From Demequina zhanjiangensis (GTDB taxonomy: Bacteria > Actinomycetota > Actinomycetes > Actinomycetales > Demequinaceae): a stretch of DNA of 64,000 nt. Position 1 is the first letter of the stretch; the number at the start of each line of letters is the position of its first letter. Both the position numbers and the translations under genes were made by a program. The stretch lies in NCBI RefSeq assembly GCF_030418315.1, contig NZ_JAUHPV010000003.1, positions 186,001-250,000 of the forward strand, read 5' to 3'. Positions 61,558-64,000 of the stretch are shown here, piece by piece. Below the pieces are notes generated by a model that was not told the DNA's origin, ran no database searches, and saw only the letters and a program-made list of their open reading frames with translations.

Positions 61558-62757
61558 TCACAGGCCCAGGCCTCGACCGACGATCTCCTTCATGATCTCG
61601 GTCGTGCCGCCGTAGATGGTGGTGATGCGGGCGTCCTCGTAGTCGCGGGCGATCCTGTACTCGCGCATGTAGCCGTAGCCGCCGTAGAGCTGGAGGCAAC
61701 GGTTGACCACCTCCACGTACTGCTCGGTGGTGTGGAACTTCGCGGCGGCGGCGTCCTCGGGTGAGAGCCGTCGCTCGTTCTGCCGCTTCAGGCATGCGTC
61801 GATGTAGGCGCGGCTCGCCTGCACCGCGGTGACCATCTGGGCGAGCTCGAAGCGGGTGTTCTGGAAGCTGCCGATGGGCTTGCCGAACGCGTGGCGCTGC
61901 TTCACGTACTCGAGGGTGCGCTCGAGCACGCCCTCGCTCGAGGCGACGGCGGCCGCGGCGATCGAGATGCGCTCCTGAGGGAGGTTCCCCATGAGGCCTG
62001 CGAAGCCCGCGCCTTCGGGTCCCAGCAGGTTGGCGGCGGGCACGCGCACGCCCTGGAAGGCGAGCTCGCTCGTGTCCTGCGCGTGCAGGCCGATCTTCTC
62101 GAGCTTGCGGCCGCGCGAGAAGCCGGGGGTGTCGGCAGGGATCACGAGCAGGCTGAGGCCCCGGTGCGGGTCGTCGCCGGTGCGCACGGCCGTGACGATC
62201 AGGTCGGCGTTCTGCCCGTTGGAGATGAAGATCTTGGAGCCGTCGACGATGTAGTCGTCGCCGTCGCGCACGGCCGAGGTGCGGATGCCTGCGAGGTCGC
62301 TTCCGGTGCCGGGTTCCGACATGGCGACGGCGACGATCAGCTCGCCCGCGGCGATCCCAGGAAGCCACCGCTGCTTCTGCTCGTCGTTCGTGAGGTCGGT
62401 GAAGTAGGGGATCACGATGTCGTTGGACAGGGCGATGCCGGCCATGCCGGAGGAGACGGGGTGGTGCGCGAGCTCCTCGCCCATCACGGCGTTGAAGCGG
62501 AAGTCGTCGGATCCGCCGCCTCCGTACTGCTCGGGGATGCCGAAGCCCAGGATCCCGGCCTCTGCGGCCTTGGTGAAGAGGTCGCGGTCCACGCGACCTT
62601 CCCGGTCCCAGCGCTCGGCGTGGGGTCTGGCATGGAGCTCGACGAAGTCCCGCACCATCTCGCGGAACTGCTCATGTTCCTCGTCGTACAGATCGCGTGG
62701 TCCGACGACGCCGCTCATGCTCGGGGACTTCGAGCCTGTGCTCAACACAGCGGTCAT
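61558..62757 (-). CDS. Acyl-CoA dehydrogenase, long-chain type
   Basis: The 399-residue flavoenzyme has ACAD motifs: [28 protein letters not shown] and a C-terminal [11 protein letters not shown] then [16 protein letters not shown]. Most members carry the catalytic Glu in IYEGT; here that residue is Gly, as in long-chain ACADs and isovaleryl-CoA dehydrogenase, where a Glu on helix G acts. The helix around [21 protein letters not shown] carries suitable Glu residues. The ATG has AAGGAGGAT upstream. It starts the beta-oxidation operon. Confidence 0.92.
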   Translation of the reverse strand: MTAVLSTGSKSPSMSGVVGPRDLYDEEHEQFREMVRDFVELHARPHAERWDREGRVDRDLFTKAAEAGILGFGIPEQYGGGGSDDFRFNAVMGEELAHHPVSSGMAGIALSNDIVIPYFTDLTNDEQKQRWLPGIAAGELIVAVAMSEPGTGSDLAGIRTSAVRDGDDYIVDGSKIFISNGQNADLIVTAVRTGDDPHRGLSLLVIPADTPGFSRGRKLEKIGLHAQDTSELAFQGVRVPAANLLGPEGAGFAGLMGNLPQERISIAAAAVASSEGVLERTLEYVKQRHAFGKPIGSFQNTRFELAQMVTAVQASRAYIDACLKRQNERRLSPEDAAAAKFHTTEQYVEVVNRCLQLYGGYGYMREYRIARDYEDARITTIYGGTTEIMKEIVGRGLGL

Positions 62758-62843
62758 GGGTGATCCTCCTTGATCTCCGCCTGAGAGTTTTTATAACACA
62801 TTAGAAACGAGAGTGCGCGGGCAAGGCTCTTGGGCGTGGCGCT

Positions 62844-62879
62844 TGCGGAAATCCGCAGATGCTGTTTAATCGGCATTAA
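62844..62879. promoter_or_regulatory. Two inverted repeats in the ACAD/SDR divergent gap
   Basis: TGCGGA-AA-TCCGCA (62844-62857) and TTAAT-CGGC-ATTAA (62866-62879) are both perfect. They lie 24-60 bases before the SDR gene, beside an AT-rich TTTTTATAACACATTAG stretch that could form the promoter of the dehydrogenase operon. These are candidate TetR- or FadR-type operators. Confidence 0.45.
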
Positions 62880-62902
62880 GCAATCGCGCAAAGGAGCGTG
62901 AC

Positions 62903-63691
62903 ATGCAGGAGCAGTTGTCCCCAGTGCTCGTGCCCGCCGGAAGGCACGCAGGCAAGGTCGCCGTCGTCACCGGCGCCAGCCGAGGAATCGGCTACGCCAT
63001 CGCGCAGCGCCTCGTGGCTGAAGGCGCGTCCGTCGTCATGACGGCGCGCTCGCGCGACGGCCTGCAGGAGGCGGCCCTCGCGCTGCCGAGCGACCGCGTG
63101 CGGCTGGTCGACGGACGCGCTCAGGACCCCGAGCACCGCGCCGGCGCGATCAGGACCGCCGTCGAGGAGCTCGGCGGCCTCGACATCCTCGTGGCCAATG
63201 CCGGCATCAACCCCGTCTACGGGCCGCTGCTCGAGCTCGACCCCGACGCTGCACGGAAGGTGCTCGAGGTCAACGTGCTGGGCACGCTCGGCTGGGTGCA
63301 GGAGGCGTGCGCTGCCGGGCTCGGCAGCCGCCCAGGAGCCTCGATCCTCACGATGTCCTCCGTGACCGGCGCCGTGCCGTCGCCCGGCATCGGCTGGTAC
63401 GGCGTGAGCAAGGCCGCCGTCTCCCACCTCACCGTCACGCTCGCTACCGAGCTCGCACCGCACATCCGCGTGAACGCCCTCGCGCCCGCGGTGGTCAAGA
63501 CCGGTTTCGCTCGCGCCCTGTACGAAGGCAAGGAGGGCGAGGTCGCCTCCCGCTACCCGATGCACAGGCTCGGCACGCCGGATGACGTGGCGGCCGCCGC
63601 CGCATTCGTGTGCTCGGATGACGCCTCGTGGATCACCGGTCAGGTGCTGACGCTCGACGGAGGTCTGCTCGCCGGCGGGGGAGTCGCGTGA
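62903..63691 (+). CDS. Short-chain dehydrogenase/reductase
   Basis: The 262-residue SDR has VVTGASRGIGYAIA, NAGINPVYGP, and the active-site Ser in TMSSVTGAVPSP and Tyr-x-x-x-Lys in WYGVSKAAVSH. It may be a 3-oxoacyl or 3-hydroxyacyl reductase of the acyl pathway. The start has AAAGGAG seven bases upstream. It overlaps the next acyl-CoA dehydrogenase gene by four bases (GTGA). Confidence 0.9.
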   Translation: MQEQLSPVLVPAGRHAGKVAVVTGASRGIGYAIAQRLVAEGASVVMTARSRDGLQEAALALPSDRVRLVDGRAQDPEHRAGAIRTAVEELGGLDILVANAGINPVYGPLLELDPDAARKVLEVNVLGTLGWVQEACAAGLGSRPGASILTMSSVTGAVPSPGIGWYGVSKAAVSHLTVTLATELAPHIRVNALAPAVVKTGFARALYEGKEGEVASRYPMHRLGTPDDVAAAAAFVCSDDASWITGQVLTLDGGLLAGGGVA

Positions 63692-64000
63692 CGGCCGCCG
63701 AGCTCGCCCAGGCGACGCGGCGCTTCGTGCGGGACGTCGTGCTGCCTGCCGAGCCCCCAGCGGGCACCGAGCTGCCGCCCGACGGCCGCGACGCACTCCA
63801 GCGCCGGGCCCGTGAGGCCGGAGTCTTCGCCCCCCAGGTGCCCGCACGCTTCGGCGGGTTGGGCCTTCCGCTGGACGACTGGTCCCCGGTGTTCCAGGAG
63901 GCCGGCTACTCGCTCCTGGGGCCCGCTGCCCTCAACTGCATGGCCCCGGACGAGGGCAACATGTACCTGCTGGAGAAGGTTGCGACCCCTGAGCAGCAGG
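63688..64000 (+). CDS. Acyl-CoA dehydrogenase (N-terminal part, cut by window edge)
   Basis: From the GTG at 63688 the frame is open to the window edge, giving 104 residues. It reads like the N-terminal helical domain of an acyl-CoA dehydrogenase: ATRRFVRDVVLPAE near the start, VFAPQVPARFGGLGLPLDDW, and ALNCMAPDEGNMYLLEKVATPEQQ, which in the family is followed by the flavin-binding part. It is translationally coupled to the SDR gene. Confidence 0.83.
   Translation, partial: MTAAELAQATRRFVRDVVLPAEPPAGTELPPDGRDALQRRAREAGVFAPQVPARFGGLGLPLDDWSPVFQEAGYSLLGPAALNCMAPDEGNMYLLEKVATPEQQ

Overview
The window is about 64 kb of gene-dense, very GC-rich DNA from a bacterial chromosome. Several features point to an actinobacterium, most likely of the Micrococcales: a polyphosphate glucokinase next to a type I methionine aminopeptidase, a GlnA2-type glutamine synthetase directly followed by glnE, a putative F420-dependent LLM oxidoreductase, LytR-CpsA-Psr and MpaB/DUF2236 proteins, and frequent GTG starts with ATGA/GTGA overlaps. 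The genus cannot be fixed from the sequence alone. I found no rRNA, tRNA, CRISPR array, transposase or phage module.

Layout. (1) 1-4.3 kb: an MmyB-type regulator (cut by the window edge) and an MFS transporter on the minus strand face a carboxymuconolactone decarboxylase-like / cupin / zinc alcohol dehydrogenase operon. Several palindromes lie in the divergent gap. (2) 4.3-5.7 kb: a sparsely coding stretch with a small membrane protein and one small unknown ORF. (3) 5.7-16 kb: housekeeping and accessory genes: formate/nitrite-type channel, LPG-synthase-like flippase, a second zinc ADH closely related to the first, a pair of DUF202 membrane proteins, a small alarmone synthetase, an LLM oxidoreductase, a CoA-binding protein, an LCP protein, a flavoprotein and an MpaB-type oxygenase.

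(4) 16.0-25.5 kb: the most unusual part, a single-direction catabolic cluster. It starts with one polypeptide that fuses an APH/hydroxylysine-kinase-like domain to a class III PLP enzyme. A monosaccharide-type ABC transporter (ATPase, permease, lipoprotein), an amidase, a divergent DeoR-family regulator and an allophanate-hydrolase-like protein follow. The simplest reading is uptake of an amide- or urea-linked amino alcohol, release of the amino alcohol, phosphorylation, then PLP-dependent removal of phosphate and ammonia to give an aldehyde. This is inference from domain content; the substrate is unknown.

(5) 25.4-41 kb: conserved core genes: GNAT acetyltransferase, long-chain acyl-CoA synthetase, ppgK, map, panB, nadE, glnA2, glnE, two sugar-nucleotide/SDR-type oxidoreductases and small proteins. 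(6) 41-45 kb: a LacI-regulated alpha-glucosidase / LacI / PfkB-kinase operon with a good LacI operator upstream. (7) 45-49.5 kb: ribA, a thioesterase, an acyl-CoA synthetase and a regulator with two complete TetR domains in one chain.

(8) 49.5-64 kb: a fatty/branched acyl degradation region: semialdehyde dehydrogenase with a divergent TetR regulator, a Liv-type five-gene ABC importer, then acyl-CoA dehydrogenase, thiolase, FadB-like protein and nitronate monooxygenase in one operon, facing an SDR and a second acyl-CoA dehydrogenase that runs off the end. A 41-bp element (37 of 41 identical) lies upstream of both the aldehyde dehydrogenase and the Liv binding-protein gene, tying these two units into a probable regulon. 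In both ABC operons a perfect 13-bp stem hairpin sits just downstream of the binding-protein gene.
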